Source: Linum tenue
Lineage: Eukaryota > Streptophyta > Magnoliopsida > Malpighiales > Linaceae
Reading direction: 5' to 3'
DNA: 64,000 nt
Assembly: GCA_946122785.1 (NCBI GenBank)
Contig: CAMGYJ010000010.1
Span: forward strand, 14,297,467 to 14,361,466
Part shown: positions 45,494-57,164 of the stretch, piece by piece
Numbering within the stretch: position 1 is the stretch's first letter
Layout of the letters: each line of letters starts with the position of its first letter
The notes under the pieces: model-generated
What the model was told of the DNA's origin: nothing
The model's database searches: none
Seen by the model: only the letters and a program-made list of their open reading frames with translations
Position numbers and translations under genes: made by a program

Positions 45494-46347
45494 ATGGCGG
45501 TAGGAATGACAATGAGGCAGGCATGACAAGTGTCTCAATACTCATACTTGTCCTGTACTAAATGCGGGTCAGGTCAAATAATACCCGCACAGGTATGGGG
45601 CGACGTAAGTCGATCCATCCTTATATGTCATTTGAAGAAAAGAACACCGATATTTAATTCTTTCACAAGAAGACGAAAAGAAAACACTTCATAAATAAAT
45701 ATTAAATATAGTAAGAGGATTAATTTAGTATAAATTGTTGAAAGTTTAAGTTCTAAACTTTATTTGGGATGAAAGTATGATTATATTAAGGGTGACTACT
45801 TCGGTGCACTCACAAAAATGAGACCATTCAATGCACCCAACTCAAAAATTAGTCTTAAGGTGTCGGATTTTGAATTTTAATTTGTAGAATTAGTGTAATA
45901 CGATGATATAACATATGATCACAACTAATTAACGGATTACCCTAAGCCTAGACCTCCAATTTTGAATTCTATCCCTAAACCCCAAATTATAAACCCTAAC
46001 CCTAATCTTAAATCTCTAAACTCTAAATCCTTCAAATTGTAGAATTAGTGGTTTTTGTGCAAATTCGTGTGATTTATTGTTCATCACATCATAAGTGATG
46101 ATTGACATCATTTTGACATGAATCGCATGTTTAAAATGACGGTTATGAAGGGGGTGCATTGAAGATGCCACCTTATATTAAGTATGATTATATTGATGAA
46201 ATTCATGATAGGACATGTCAAGTACAGGGCGGGGCAAGTCAAGTAGTACCCATGCCCCTTGACACGCTACTATGGGTCGAGTAATACCCACGCCAAACAA
46301 GTTGGGGCAGGTCGATAGCGTGAGTCAGATTAGAAATTGCCATCACT
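45494..46347. mobile_element. Probable hAT-like element with nested MITE
   Basis: The right end agaaattgccatcac resembles hAT termini, and the left part near 45494 has an imperfect inverted partner (ggcggtaggaatgac). Subterminal gggtcaggtc, aatacccgcac and gggtcgagtaatacccacg strings occur on both sides of the MITE 45791-46172. No clean TSD was found, so the call is tentative. Confidence 0.4.
45791..46172. mobile_element. MITE with GGTGACTACTTCGGTGCACTCAC ends, 10-bp TSD (family copy 2)
   Basis: TTATATTAAG flanks the element (45781-45790 and 46173-46182), an exact 10-bp duplication that points to a MULE origin. The ends ggtgactacttcggtgca and tgcattgaagatgccacc are imperfect inverted repeats. 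The core holds aaaccctaaccctaatc telomere-like sequence, as in the copy at 9456-9866, which has the opposite internal orientation. It has no coding capacity. Confidence 0.85.
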
Positions 46348-46349
46348 AA

Positions 46350-46955
46350 ATGGCAGGAGGGCAAGGAGTAAGGCCAGTGGTGCATAAGAGCAGCGTCGTC
46401 AATATAAGGTCGGAAGGAAATCAGTACTGATGAGAGAGTCCCAAAATGCTTAAATGAGAATTTTGACCGTAATTCAAATTCTTATCCATAATGACATTTT
46501 AAGTAATCTAATAATTTGAAGTATTTTACATTAAAATACTAATCTCGGTGTTAGTATAACAACACTAATTATGTTGTTATTCTATATCCTATCCATCAAT
46601 ATCAATGCAAATCATGGATCTTAATTCCACTCATAACCCCCATAATGGAGAGGCCATTAAGTAATTAGGTAGCACTGTCCTTTTGCCTCATAAGTTAAAT
46701 TTTCAGTAATCACATTCACATTCAAATCATACAAATGTGTATTAGCATCCACAACCCAACTCAGATCACATTTCATAGTAGGGCATTGACATTCCAATCC
46801 AAACAATCCCTTGTTTTAAATCCTATATAAACTAATTTAATTGAGTTAATTATTTTTACAGTTTTAGTATTTAAAGTTAATTATTCATTTACCAGGAAGG
46901 GGTTGAATGGTAAAAAGAAGTTCCACTTCTTCTTCCTTTGTGCCCGTCAAGCAAG
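46350..46955. other. Intergenic, no gene seen
   Basis: A+T-rich, no exon-like frame or repeat that can be supported. Confidence 0.4.
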
Positions 46956-46957
46956 TC

Positions 46958-47702
46958 GGGGTGTTCAAACGGATTGGTTATCGTGGTAACCATATTAATC
47001 GATAGCATTTGGTTAACTTGATTTGGTTAATTTGGATAATTGGTTTGGTAAATAATTTAGCTTATTTGGTTTGGTTTCAACACTGCTAACCAATAAAACC
47101 AATTAACCAATTAATGATACACCTATATACAAAATTATTTATACTTCAATGCAACCAACCAAACCAAACTTTCGTGATTCCCTATTTTATTTCCATGTGC
47201 ATAACAAACAAAAACATTATGGATCAAAAATTAAATGAGCCTGCCTATATTTACTAAACCAAAACATTTTGGACATCTACTAGACTTTAGGATTACGTAC
47301 AATACCATGACAGTCACCTCAAACTATGTATAGTTTAAGTGTTTTGTAGGAGAGCTTTAACTTCCTAACGAGGGGTATTCGTATGTATTTATGTTAAGAG
47401 TTTTGTTGTAAGCTACCTATATTAGATGCAGAGATGATGAATGATCTATTAACTCGAATGATAATGATAATTATGGATGGTTAGTCTTATTATTATTACT
47501 TATATAAAATGATAATTTATATTTGTTTTCATGTAATGTTATGTTATTTGGTTAATCCGATTAACAAACCAATTAAACTTTGATTTGGTTAATTTGGTTT
47601 TCGTATTAATTTAGATAATTTGATTAAGACATTTTATTCTATAATTAATGAAATTTAGGTTTAATTGGTTTGGTTATTACCACGAAACCATTTGAACACC
47701 CC
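46958..47702. mobile_element. hAT-like MITE with ggggtgttcaaac ends
   Basis: The left end ggggtgttcaaacgg and the right end catttgaacacccc are inverted repeats. Both sides carry arrays of ggtttggtt, ttggttaattt and the complement. The form is that of a non-autonomous hAT. The flanking 8 bp do not match (aagcaagtc versus aactaaca), so the TSD has decayed or the limit is off. It lies about 220 bp upstream of the ferrochelatase start and may border its promoter. Confidence 0.55.
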
Positions 47703-47920
47703 AACTAACAACCTCCTTTGATCGCAAAGTACCTTTGATACCAAAATTGGCAAATTGCCACCCGCCGGCAGACGCTGATCGTCGCTTGGTAGTCCGGACT
47801 CAAGCCTCCTTCCTGGCCATAACCAACGCCGTTCCCGTCGACCTAACTCGTGACTGAATCTCCTTCTCGCAGCCTATTCTCCTCCGTTCTTCCACCCACG
47901 CTTGATTACTTCCAAAGATC

Positions 47921-50341
47921 ATGGAAGCGGCGTCAATTGCGGCCGGGCTTCCCCAAACGAGACTTACCATCGCCTCTCATAAACTCTCGAGGTTTTTCCT
48001 TGCTCCTTCGAATTTCGTCTTCTACCGGTTCCTTCTCTTTGTCGGTCGATGAACTTTTTCCTTTGAGTAGATCGAAGTTGTTTTATATCGTACTGGACCG
48101 AGGCTGAGTCATAGCTCCGTTGGATCATTTGCGCTTTTTGCCAGTGTTTGATCGCTTTGTTGCAGGTTTTTGGGGGTTTTTTTTCCTTCCTCGTGAAGAA
48201 GGATTTTACCCTATTATAACTCTCTTCAATGTGTAAGAATTTCATTACGTAAATTGCAATTGAAATCCAATTTCTTTCGTTTACAGCTCGAGTTCGAAGG
48301 TTGGGTCAGTTACATCGGTGTCTTTCCTGGAGAGTCTATCTGCTCAGACTTCTCTAGTGTTAACTGCAAGCCCTATTGAGAAAGCAGCTCCAATTGACTC
48401 TGGATCTCGAGGTAGGAGGAGAAATGTTGTAGCCCACTCATTTGCTGCTCCTTCCGCAGGAATCTGCCCTTTCGATCGGACTTCTTCATTCCAGAGTCAA
48501 TCGCAAACCGCTGAAGAGAAAATCGGTCTGCTGCTTCTAAACCTTGGAGGCCCAGAAACGCTTCAGGATGTTCAGCCATTCCTGTTCAATCTGTTTGCTG
48601 ATCCAGTATGGCCAACCCCCTTCTTTCTCATTGCTTGTTTGGGGACTTCGTGCTTCTGGTTTATGATTAGCATTTAACTCTACTTCGATTTCGTACTACA
48701 GGATATTATCCGCTTACCTAGGCCATTCCAGTTTCTTCAGAAGCCATTGGCACAGTTAATTTCTGTTCTCCGTGCTCCTAAGAGCAAAGGGTATGCTGCC
48801 ATCGGTGGTGGCTCACCTTTGCGTAAAATAACTGATGAGCAGGTGAAACTTCTGTTCTTTTGGTATCCACTATAGAATCAAATTCTCTCTTTTTTCATTC
48901 TCAGAAACTATTTTTCGGTTTTCCAGGCTCATGCTATCAAGGATGCCTTGCAAGCAAAGGATGTGAGTGTAAATGTCTATGTTGGAATGCGGTACTGGTA
49001 CCCTTTTACAGAGGAGGCAATTCAGCAGGTTGCAGTTATGCCTTGTTTTTTATTTTATTTTTTTCACTGAGAAGCTTCTGTGCGCTACTCTTGAACTGAT
49101 TGATTGAAGTTCTGCTTTACAGATAAAGAAGGACAGGATAACAAGGCTTGTTGTGCTGCCACTGTATCCACAGTTCTCCATATCTACAACTGGTTCTAGC
49201 CTTCGTATTCTTGAGAATACGTTCAGGTTTCCATCTTGGTCAAATCCTTGGTCTTCATTTTGCCTGCAAAACGTGTAAAGCTTTATTTATTTGATCATTT
49301 ATGCAGCAAGGATGCTTATCTCTCAAGATTGCCTGTTTCCGTCATTGAGTCATGGTATAAACGACAAGGTTATGTAAAATCTATGGCTGACTTGATAGAG
49401 AAAGAGTTGCAGACATTTTCCAAGCCTGATGAGGTGAGTTTTGAGGGTTTCAACTTCCAAATGGCCAGTCTTAATTTCAAGTGACTCAGGTCTGAAAAAT
49501 TGAACTTTCGTTCTTTATATATAGGTGATGATATTCTTCAGTGCTCATGGGGTGCCAGTGAGTTATGTGGAGGTAGCAGGAGATCCATACAAAGATCAGA
49601 TGGAGGATTGCATTTACTTGATTATGCAAGAGTTGAAGGCTAGGGGAGTTTACAATGATCATACCCTTGCTTACCAGGTTTGTTTGGCCATTCTGTACTG
49701 CACAAGTTACCTTACTTTTGAGCTTTATGACTGATTCAGTTCTACCAATGACCTATGTGCTGTTTCATAACACAGTAAAAGCAGGTAACTTTGTTCTTTT
49801 ACTATATTCAGAGCCGAGTTGGACCAGTCCAGTGGCTGAAGCCTTATACCGACGAGGTTCTTGTGGAGCTCGGCAAAAAAGGGGTGAAAAGCCTCTTGGC
49901 TGTCCCTGTCAGGTAATGCGATCAAATATCGCTTTTATTTTTGCTGGCAAGAATTGTGAACAACAGCAACTTAAATATGAAATCATTTATTCAAACTAAT
50001 GGATTTGTCCACTTTATGCCAGCTTTGTGAGCGAGCATATAGAAACTCTTGAAGAGATCGACATGGAATACAGAGAACTGGCCCTTGAATCTGGGATTGA
50101 GAGCTGGGGCCGCGTACCCGCTTTAGGGTGCACCTCGTCTTTCATCACAGATCTGGCTGATGCTGTTGTCGAAGCCTTACCATCGGCCAAAGCCATTGCA
50201 GCCTCGAGTGGCAGCGCTGGAGAGATAGACAACTATGACCCTTTCAGATATGCCATCAAGTTGTTGTTCGGTTCAGTTTTGGCCTGTGTGTTGCTTTTCT
50301 CTCCAAAGATGTTCGTTGCATTCAGGAACCAACTCTTGTAG
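47921..50341 (+). CDS. FC1: Ferrochelatase, FC1 type, nine exons
   Basis: Exons: 47921-47991, 48287-48605, 48702-48842, 48927-49028, 49123-49226, 49307-49433, 49525-49677, 49812-49912, 50023-50341, all GT-AG and in phase; 478 residues. The enzyme inserts iron into protoporphyrin IX to make protoheme in plastids. A Ser-rich N-terminus of about 90 residues is the likely transit peptide. Core motifs: [59 protein letters not shown] (catalytic His), [15 protein letters not shown] and [14 protein letters not shown]. The C-terminal hydrophobic helix ([19 protein letters not shown]) replaces the LHC-like CAB motif of FC2, so this is FC1, the stress-linked isoform. One residue is missing in [17 protein letters not shown] compared with the usual APKSKEGY. 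No lesions. Confidence 0.95.
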
Positions 50342-51650
50342 GAACAAACTATATCATGTAACTACGTATCTTGTTTTGGAATGCAACCAGTAGTGAGTAG
50401 CGAGGCCTTTGGTTATAGCATTTGCATAAAATAAACGTTAAAATGTAAGACGTTCTTTTGGCGAGGAAGTAAGGCTGATCTCGAGTATAGTGGTTGAGTA
50501 GCAAAGAGGTTCGTTGTATTTTACACGTCGAGAACATTAATTGAAGCCTTTCAGCGTGATATACCGTCCTTTTAGAGTATCTGATCTGAGTGTTGATTTC
50601 TTCACATATGATCATAAGCCAACTACGAATTTGTTTAAATGTTCTACTAGTACCAAATAGGCAAGTACTGAGCTGCACAAAGGCGAAGAGCTTAGTACAT
50701 CAAAGCATTTCACAGTTGCTCTGTAGGAATCGTCGAGGTGATAGCGCCAGAAAATGTCAGGCTGCTACCTGCTAGTGTTCCTTTCCCTGCAGCATGTGTT
50801 CCCTCAAAACAAAGCTTTCAGTTTCAAGCATTTCCATCAGGACCACCCCCCAACACTACACTGCCTGCCAACAGTCCTGGTAAAATGGGCGTACCCATCC
50901 TTCACTATCATCGCAGCAAAATGACAACAGTACAAAACAACTTGTGTCAAAAGTAAAACCATTATTGTGCAACCAGAGTGACCGGCGAGTGGTAGCATTT
51001 TGCTCTCTGCTCAATCAACTTCACTTTGCCGACTTTTCTGCTGGCAACCCTCTTCCAATTGTGCAAAGCGAAAGAGTACCCAACCAACTGTTGAAACTGA
51101 AGCAGAAGCTCAGGAACCAAATATTGAAACTGAAACATGATGCACTCCCATGTTCGTGGTCCTTCCAATGAAGGGGACAGCTGATAGTAAAGGCAACGAG
51201 AAAAACCGACCATTCGTCATAATGAGACAGAGAGCCTTCAGAATCTGAGCTTGAGAAAAGCCCTCTGAACCAGACATCCAGATTCCAGACCCCAATCACT
51301 TTCACTTCAGTACCTCCCTTTTGGCTATCACGGCCGGAAATTTCCAACCTATTCAGTGACCTAACATAGTCACTGGATGATATAGGCGACTATGCATTAG
51401 CATTGAATGTGAAAGCAAAAGCTCAAACACGCCAATTTCCAAGGAGGCTATGACAACCAACAGGCACTTCACTAAACTCTCCCTCGATAAAGGGTAACTG
51501 GAACTATTCTGCTCTTTTTTCTGTCAATTTCAGTTTGAGAAAACATAAGTGTTTTGAGTTAACAAACGTCCACCTAATCATTTACAACAAAGAATAATTT
51601 CAAGTATGAAATTCTCAAACCTAAACTACTTTTCTGGATGCTGCAAACTG
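50342..51650. other. 3' flank of ferrochelatase and convergent intergenic DNA
   Basis: The first part should be the FC1 3' UTR. No further exon-like coding could be supported. Frames on both strands (for example 51021-51347 minus) show no motif. Ferrochelatase and the MAG2/RINT1 pseudogene point towards each other across this gap. Confidence 0.45.
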
Positions 51651-54072
51651 CTACGGGGTCTTGGAAGTGTAAAGTTCTGAATTTGCCAAACTTCCAAACA
51701 TCCTACTTTTTAACATCTTCTTTGCCTCACTAACAGTCATGTGCCTGACTCCGTTCTCTTTCATCCAATTATCATCTCCGGTTAATCCCAAATTATGCTG
51801 CTTCCTCCTCATCTTCAACAACTTCAAGCCCTCACTTGATTTGGGGGAAAATCCTTGTGTTCTTAGACACCAAGCCCTAAATGCCCCAAAGAGGACCTCC
51901 AAGTCGTTGCTAAGACTTTCAACACCACTATCATAGAACTTTACACTGCTCATAAAAATGCCATTAAAGAGTGCATGATCAATCCCAGAAGCTAAACTTC
52001 TCCACACACTGACAAAATCTATACGATTCAGATTTTCCTCCGTGACTGCCATCTTTGTCTGTAAATAATCTAGAGCACCAACTAAATATCTTGACACCAT
52101 CCAGCCGTCTTCACTCTTCTCCTTCCATTGCCTTTTGTTTTTCAGGTATTCTTGACAGCTAGCCTCAAATCCCCTCAAAACAACTGTTGATATCTTCTCA
52201 ACGCACTCCTTCCTGAATATCTCTCCAGCTCTTTTATCTCAAATTCAAAAACCCCGCCCGTGGACATATTGAATGGACCCCTCGCCCCACTGTTATCATT
52301 AAGAAAAGGATCAATTTGATCAAAGCTCATCTCGAGAAACAAAACTTCCTCACACCATTCTTTAAGAACAGACTCAATATAGTGAGCAGCATTATCCGAG
52401 TTTGCAACCTTTCGCTTTCCATTTCCGCTCATCATCTGCTTCGGCTTTTTAACTTCTCAAGTGTGTCACTGAACTCTATTTCTGCCCACAAATCAAGCCA
52501 ATCCGGCCGATCACAGAAAACATATAGAGATGAGAATTTCTCGAGGTTCCTGTCTTCCTAAATGGAAATCAATACACCAGAATGTGTTGCCAGAGAGAGA
52601 ACCCGTTGATCAAAAGAAATCATCAGGTCGTCCAGATGCAGCCAGGATATTCTAGCCTGAGACTGAACACCACTAACATGCTCTTCTTCCATTTGCCCAA
52701 TATACACAGGAAAGACCTCTTGTGCCAAGTACGTAGACAAAGAAGTTACCATAGCCGAAATCCATTCTTCTCTTCAACTATACCCCGGCCACTAGTCTAG
52801 CTTTATCAACAAGAGGTTGTAACAATTCATCCATAGTGTCAACATAGTCCCTGGTAATCTTGTAGACGAGAGCAAAATTGAACTCTGGCTTATACAAGCA
52901 GAAGCACCACACCCTCTCTGTTTCAAAACCTTAGCCAATGTCGAAAAGGTACCGCTAAGAGTGAACACAAATCAAATCCTAAAGTAAGAACTTGGAAATT
53001 AAACGGCAGATGGGAGCTGCATCAACATCAGCTGTCAAAACAGAACAGCTGATGCATGCCACTTTATTGGTATAGGTAATGATCTTTACCATGTTTTCAG
53101 CCTAAATGAACAACTCAGTAGGTGCCATGAAGAACATAACCCACGGGTGATGTATCCACACCACGCCTAATTCAAGAACTAATGTATTTTCCTAGGGCAA
53201 GAAATTAAATTTAAATCAATTAACAAATAGTAGCATGACCATGAACTTTACGCACAAAGAATACATAACTGCCCCAGTCCTATATTATTCTTAAACTCGA
53301 ATGCCAAACATTGGTATCAGATGAGTTAATCTCATCATGCATTCTGATGTCTGGTATTAGTACATTACAAAGAAAGCGCACCCACAGAAACCCTTAACTG
53401 AGAAAGTAAACAAACTACTCCAATCGAGATATACTTTCGAAAAATTGGTTCCAAGCAAGCTATTCATCCAGGAATACATTTGGGCCTTAAAAGAAGCTGA
53501 TTGAATATTTGGCGCCCTCTAAACATTGGTGAAGGAGCTAAGCATAGAATGAGACAATAGATCATCATAGGCGCTCACCGTCTCTAAAACACTAATCGCT
53601 ACCAATTCGGAACAATCGAATAGGTGAAGTTCCAACAATTGGTAAATTTAACATTCCCAAATAATAGAAGCAAACAAGATTTTGGCAACTCACCAGCATA
53701 ATCTCGAACTATCTTCACTCTGGCAACCTCCTTTGCCAGCGCCGGAAGCTCCTCTGCCAATGCCTGCTCTTTCGCTCGTCCACCTACAAAAGAAACGGCC
53801 GTCGACGAATCGAGAGCAGTGAGCTCGGCAGCGGTATCAGTGATCAGGACGTGAACCCGATCGGAGAAGGAGGTGTAACCGAGAAGACTCGATTCGAGGC
53901 TGGAATTTAGCCCCACTAGAGAATTATCTAAATTGAGACATTGGGAATGTAGCTCCGAGACAATAGTAGGTGCCTGCTCGAGATATTGCAGGTCGTTCAT
54001 CCTGTCGTTGAGAACGTTACGAAGGACAGAATTGTGGACGGACGGAGTCAGGATTCCGGGTTTTTCAAACAT
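51651..54072 (-). pseudogene. MAG2/RINT1-TIP20 (ER tethering factor) pseudogene
   Basis: Exon 1 (54072-53694) is open and matches the N-terminus of MAIGO2 (IVSELHSQCLNLDNSLVGLN, TSFSDRV, LPALAKEVARV), ending at a gtgagt donor. No exon for the next conserved part (K-LDTLVGDIED region) is found in 53693-52950. Homology resumes at about 52900 ([20 protein letters not shown]), then breaks with a frameshift and TGA near 52774. It goes on through EEWISAMVTSLSTYLAQEVF, meets TAG at 52558-52560 in place of a Gln codon, and continues with FCDRPDWLDLWAEIE. It then jumps over roughly 100 residues to AAHYIESVLKEWCEEVLFLE (52175-52435), shifts frame near 52220, and ends with the C-terminal part 52178-51651 (CQEYLKNKRQWKEK, ENGVRHMTVSEAKKM). 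The intact protein works in retrograde Golgi-to-ER traffic. This copy cannot. Confidence 0.85.
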
Positions 54073-54106
54073 ACTTATAGTTATGAGAAAATATATATGA
54101 ATAACC

Positions 54107-56235
54107 AGAGGGTCTCATCACTGGGTTCCATCTTGACGAAATGAACATGAGAGGGCAGGTGTCTCATTTGTTGTATGCTGATGATGCTATTGTTTTCTGC
54201 AATGCCTCGGAAGAAGAAGTGTTTAATGTTATGGCTGCCCTCTTATGCTTTCAATCCATCACAGGCCTCAAGATCAACCTTGATAAGAGTAAGTTGTATC
54301 CGGTTGGTGAGGTGGATAACATTGAAAGACTGGTTGGAATTCTTGGATGTGATTGGAGCTATCTTCACACGGTGTATCTGGGGCTGCCCTTAGGTGCTAA
54401 GCCTACATCCACAGCTATTTGGGAACCAATTCTTCTGAAGATGCAGAAGAAGTTAGAAGGGTGGCAGGGTAAATATCTATCTTTAGGCGGTAGAATAACG
54501 TTGTGTAATGCAGTCTTAGCAAGCCAACCGCTTTATCAGTGCTCGCTTTTTAGTGCACCAGCTTGCATAATTGAGAAGGTTGAGAGAATTCAGAAAGAGT
54601 TCATCTGGACAGGTGGGAGCCAAGAGAAAAAGATGCATTTGGTGTCTTGGGAGACTTGTAAAAGGCCTAAGAAAGTCGGTGGTTTGGGAATTGTTGATTT
54701 GAGGACGCGTAACAAAGCCTTGTTAGCGAAATGGCTGTGGAGATTTGCTTATGAAAGCGAGGAATGGTGGAGGGAGCTGATCGGCATTAAGTTCCCTCAT
54801 AAAGCATCGGAATGGAGCACGGGTGAGACTAGTGGATCGATGGGTTGCAGCCCGTGGTCTCAAATTCAGAAACTCTCGAAGGATTTTTGGAAATTAGCTT
54901 GGGTGGATCCTGGTAGTGGGGCTTGGACTTCCTTCTGGTACGACGTGTGGATAAAAGGTCAACCCCCTCTTGCCAAAGTCTTTCCAAGGATCGTCGCTGC
55001 TTGTGCCTCGCCGTGCTGTCGTATTGCTGATGTCTTGCATATTGGGGAGAGAAATCTTTCTTGGGATATACATTTAAACTATAATCTTAGAGGTGGGGCT
55101 GAGGGTGAGAGATCTGCTCTTTTAAATTTTCTTCAAACTATCCCTTCCACTTTGTTCTCTGCAGGTCCATCAAGAATAACTTGGGAGCCGTCCCCGAGCA
55201 CCGGATTCAGAGTAAAGTCCATGTATGACTCGCTGTTTGGTGAACAATACAGCAGTGGAATTGTGTTCCCTGCTAACTTTGTTTGGAAGCAGCCTGTGCC
55301 GTTCAAAGTCTGTGTGTTTGTTTGGTTAGTGTTCCACAAGAAGATTCTAACTCAAGACATGCTAAAGAAGCGAGGATGGATGCTCCCAAACCGGTGTACC
55401 CTTTGCTACGAAGAGGAAGAGAATGCGGATCATCTTTTCTTGGGTTGCAGGTTCTCGCGTATGGTGTGGCAAGTAATGAGGCGTTTTGTGATGCTTCCTA
55501 TTAATCGTGATGGGGATATATCTGTTCTAATCGGTAGGTGGCAGCAAAAGGAGCCTGGTTGTCCTCGAGAGTGGTGTTCCAGGGTGTTTGTGCACGCCCT
55601 GTGTTGGCGACTCTGGTTGGAAAGGAATGGTAGGATATTTCGAGACAAGGAGGATTCAGTGAATGTGGTCTGCCTTCGAATCGCTCGTGCTATGGCAGAC
55701 TGGTTGTGCGCGAATGGGAAGGTTGACAGAGTCATTGCGGAGGATTGGATGAGGAAGGTGAAAGAGCAGCTAGTTCCTAGAGTCATGCAGGAACCGCCAC
55801 AATGATCTTCTAGTGCCCAGTGGTGTTTCTGGTCTATCCTCATTTGCCTTTCTGGTTTTGCTGTTTGCTTATGTGCTGATGTTCGGCTGCTGCTGCTGCT
55901 GTTGTGTTGTCGATGACGCTGCTGTTGGCGTTTGGCATTTGGCGTTTTTGTTGTATTTTGGGGGAGCTGTTGCGTTTGCTGTTGCTGTTGCTGATGACTT
56001 AGTGATGCTCCCGTGGCTTTGTTGCTTCTGCTTCTTCGGCTCCTTTTTGTTTTGTTTTGATCTGTTTTTGCTTTCAGTGTTTTGGTGTTCTTGTTCTTGT
56101 TCTTTTTGCTGTTTTTGTCTCCCTAGCGGCTGCTTTGGCTGGTTCTTGTTGAGCCATTGTGGACTGTATCCTTTCCTTTTTCCTTTCTCCTGGTTCTTTT
56201 AATTAATGAATGATTTCACCTTTACCAAAAAAGAA
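54107..56235 (+). mobile_element. 5'-truncated LINE (L1-type)
   Basis: Homology begins within the reverse transcriptase (GLITGFHLDE upstream of 54141) and runs through ORF2 to a 3' UTR and an A-rich tail (ccaaaaaagaaaaat, about 56223-56237). Target-primed reverse transcription commonly yields such 5' truncation. A TSD is suggested (gagaaaatatat near 54085, agaaaaatatt near 56230) but imperfect. The left edge lies about 35 bp upstream of the MAG2/RINT1 pseudogene start, in what was its promoter or leader. Confidence 0.8.
54141..55805 (+). CDS. LINE ORF2 C-terminal part: RT with YADD and zf-RVT domain
   Basis: The 554-residue open frame begins (ATG 54141) shortly before the RT catalytic motif VSHLLYADDAIVFC and includes GLKINLDKSKLYPVG, then PLGAKP. 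The connection domain has WQGKYLSLGGRITLCNAVL, and the zf-RVT zinc-binding domain has VWKQPVPFKVCVFVWLVFHK, NRCTLCYEEEENADHLFLGC and LWLERNGRIF. The endonuclease, ORF1 and most RT palm/finger motifs upstream are missing, so the protein cannot retrotranspose. The first Met is internal to the parent protein. The frame is uninterrupted, pointing to a fairly young insertion. Confidence 0.88.
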   Translation: MNMRGQVSHLLYADDAIVFCNASEEEVFNVMAALLCFQSITGLKINLDKSKLYPVGEVDNIERLVGILGCDWSYLHTVYLGLPLGAKPTSTAIWEPILLKMQKKLEGWQGKYLSLGGRITLCNAVLASQPLYQCSLFSAPACIIEKVERIQKEFIWTGGSQEKKMHLVSWETCKRPKKVGGLGIVDLRTRNKALLAKWLWRFAYESEEWWRELIGIKFPHKASEWSTGETSGSMGCSPWSQIQKLSKDFWKLAWVDPGSGAWTSFWYDVWIKGQPPLAKVFPRIVAACASPCCRIADVLHIGERNLSWDIHLNYNLRGGAEGERSALLNFLQTIPSTLFSAGPSRITWEPSPSTGFRVKSMYDSLFGEQYSSGIVFPANFVWKQPVPFKVCVFVWLVFHKKILTQDMLKKRGWMLPNRCTLCYEEEENADHLFLGCRFSRMVWQVMRRFVMLPINRDGDISVLIGRWQQKEPGCPREWCSRVFVHALCWRLWLERNGRIFRDKEDSVNVVCLRIARAMADWLCANGKVDRVIAEDWMRKVKEQLVPRVMQEPPQ

Positions 56236-56479
56236 AAATATTGCATATAAATCGTTCATAAAATTTTTAGTGTATAGCCCACGTATAATTGTGTAAAAAT
56301 TATGAAAATCGTGGCTTAATTCTTCTAAACTCGTGATAAAACACTTATATATTTTATATTATACACTTACCAATTTCATAATTCTCAAATTCATATAAAG
56401 TCTAATAGTAAAATAAAGTAGTCAAGATTTAATCATTTTATAAAAAAAATAATTTTTTTTAAGAAATACTAAGTCACTT

Positions 56480-57150
56480 GCAAAGAGCATATCAAAGGGA
56501 AGTTTATTGAAGATCGAAGAACCATCATCTCTATCGGCCCATATTCAAGAACTTTCCAAGAAGATCGATCAAGTTGCATTATCAAAGAAAGGCAATGGGA
56601 AGCAAACTTATGAAGTGTGATTGGTGTGGTGACTCGAGTCAAACCATTGAAGAATGCAAGTCGATGATTGAGGCCTCTATTCAATTCGAGCAAGCCAAAT
56701 TTGTTGGAGGTCGATCCCGAGGAAACAACCATAATAGCTCGACTTGTAATTCGGGATGGAGAAATCACCTAAACTTTCTTTGGTTTTCTCCGACGTAAAG
56801 GAAACCTTCGGGGTTCCAATCTCAAGCTCCAATGCAAATACATACCCGAGACCGAGTCAACCAACATACCAAGGGACATTTCAAGAACAAAGCCAACCCT
56901 CCGATGGTCGACTTGCTAAGCTTGAAGACTTGGTGGGACAATTTGTCACACATTCTAACAAGAAGTTCGAAGATATTAATAAGTTCATTGAAAACACCAG
57001 AACCAAATTCTCGAGTTTGGAAGCGGGGTAAAGAAATAAACAAGCTTCACTTCAAAATCTTGAAGCCCGACTAAGTTCGTTGGCTCAGACTATCTCATTG
57101 AGACCATAAGGAGCTCTACCGGGCAATATCGAGCCTGACTCACTCCTACT
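56480..57150 (+). pseudogene. Ty3 gag remnant (plus strand)
   Basis: The plus-strand frames encode IEEPSSLSAHIQELSKKIDQ, then CDWCGDSSQTIEECKSMIE, EQAKFVGG, NSGWRNHLNFLW, GRLAKLEDLVGQFVTHSNKK and LSSLAQTISLRP. A GALPGNIEPD motif follows. This order is that of Athila/Tat-like Ty3 Gag (zinc-knuckle-like Cys motif, the N.GWRNHPNFSW hallmark, coiled coil, then the RP.G.LP.N.E motif). At least three frame changes and a TAA break it. It ends abruptly at about 57150, where a minus-strand LTR-like sequence starts. Confidence 0.75.
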
Positions 57151-57164
57151 GTCACTCTAGAAAT

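Noticed and set aside
47850..48107. An 85-residue plus-strand frame at the ferrochelatase 5' end
   Set aside because: It starts with GTG, is out of frame with the enzyme and runs through the intron 1 donor. ATG 47921 with phase-matched exons gives a complete ferrochelatase.
55813..56202. A Cys- and Phe-rich 129-residue ORF after LINE ORF2
   Set aside because: It lies in the T/G-rich LINE 3' UTR, has no motif, and its composition (tgctgctgctg) explains the frame.
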